The notes under the pieces are model-generated. The model had not been told where the DNA came from, did not search any database, and saw nothing but the letters and a program-made list of their open reading frames with translations. From positions 1 to 5,177 of the forward strand of contig JASHQY010000167.1 in the NCBI GenBank assembly GCA_030038885.1: 5,177 nucleotides of DNA, read 5' to 3'. Every line of letters begins with the position of its first letter. Position 1 is the first letter of the stretch. The translations under genes and the position numbers were made by a program. Shown one piece after another: positions 5,073-5,177 of the stretch. The stretch is from Thermoplasmata archaeon. GTDB lineage: Archaea > Thermoplasmatota > Thermoplasmata > Lutacidiplasmatales > UBA184.

Positions 5073-5177
5073 ATGATGCCGGGGAGATCGGTAGTACTCC
5101 AATACGTCCAGAGGGCACGACGACGTACCTTTCTCACGGCCATCCGGCCTCGAACCTTCGACATCGGTCTCAGCGGC
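5073..5177 (+). CDS. Possible start of an unidentified gene, cut by the window edge
   Basis: From tandem ATG codons at 5073 and 5076 a frame stays open to the end of the window (35 codons: MMPGRSVVLQYVQRA, then RRRTFLTAIRPRTFDIG). It starts with a basic amphipathic stretch but shows no recognisable motif. Roughly two thirds of its third codon positions are G or C, lower than in the neighbouring genes. No clear ribosome-binding site or TATA box precedes it. A longer minus-strand frame overlaps the same DNA but runs antisense through the VOC gene. The call is tentative. Confidence 0.25.
   Translation, partial: MMPGRSVVLQYVQRARRRTFLTAIRPRTFDIGLSG

Noticed and set aside
4583..5164. Minus-strand open frame of 193 codons opposite the VOC gene
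   Set aside because: It runs antisense through a clear VOC protein, and its translation shows no recognisable domain.
1..5177. CRISPR array, insertion sequence ends, or a new defence island
   Set aside because: No regularly spaced repeats, transposase motifs, terminal inverted repeats or defence genes were seen. The Fic and cyclase pieces are fragments, not a working system.

Overview
The window looks like GC-rich archaeal DNA. The clearest sign is the regulator at 3494-4195, which ends in an HTH-10 (bacterio-opsin-activator type) domain, a fold typical of Halobacteria and Thermoplasmata. Supporting signs are a TATA-like box and a T-tract terminator flanking the carbonic anhydrase gene, starts with little or no leader, and a tiny two-finger C2H2 protein. 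A high-GC Thermoplasmatota member is my best guess. No rRNA or tRNA is present to confirm it.

Left part (1-1253, plus strand). The window opens inside the C-terminal end of a probable GyrI-like effector-binding protein, whose natural stop seems to need a one-base frameshift near 179. A beta-class carbonic anhydrase follows (about 415-927) with a T-tract right after its stop. Next is a 59-residue protein made of two C2H2 zinc fingers (1074-1253).

Middle (1254-1910). No intact gene is seen here. Two adjoining plus-strand stretches in different frames look like gene debris. One is a Fic-domain remnant whose catalytic His, Asn and Arg are all replaced (about 1436-1618). The other is the C-terminal tail of a class III adenylate/guanylate cyclase domain (about 1617-1793). 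Two strong hairpins separate this debris from the convergent transporter gene.

Right-centre (1911-4195). A 14-helix DHA2-type MFS exporter on the minus strand diverges from the HTH-10 regulator on the plus strand across 77 bases. This is the classic layout of a locally regulated efflux pump, and it is the best-supported functional unit of the window.

Right end (4196-5177). A 417-base stretch without a recognisable gene carries three perfect copies of the palindrome GTCCGGAC. It leads into a VOC-superfamily (glyoxalase/bleomycin-resistance fold) protein at 4613-4999. A weak partial open frame runs off the right edge from 5073. No mobile element ends, CRISPR array or tRNA were found. Apart from the divergent transporter/regulator pair, the genes look like independent units, not one pathway.
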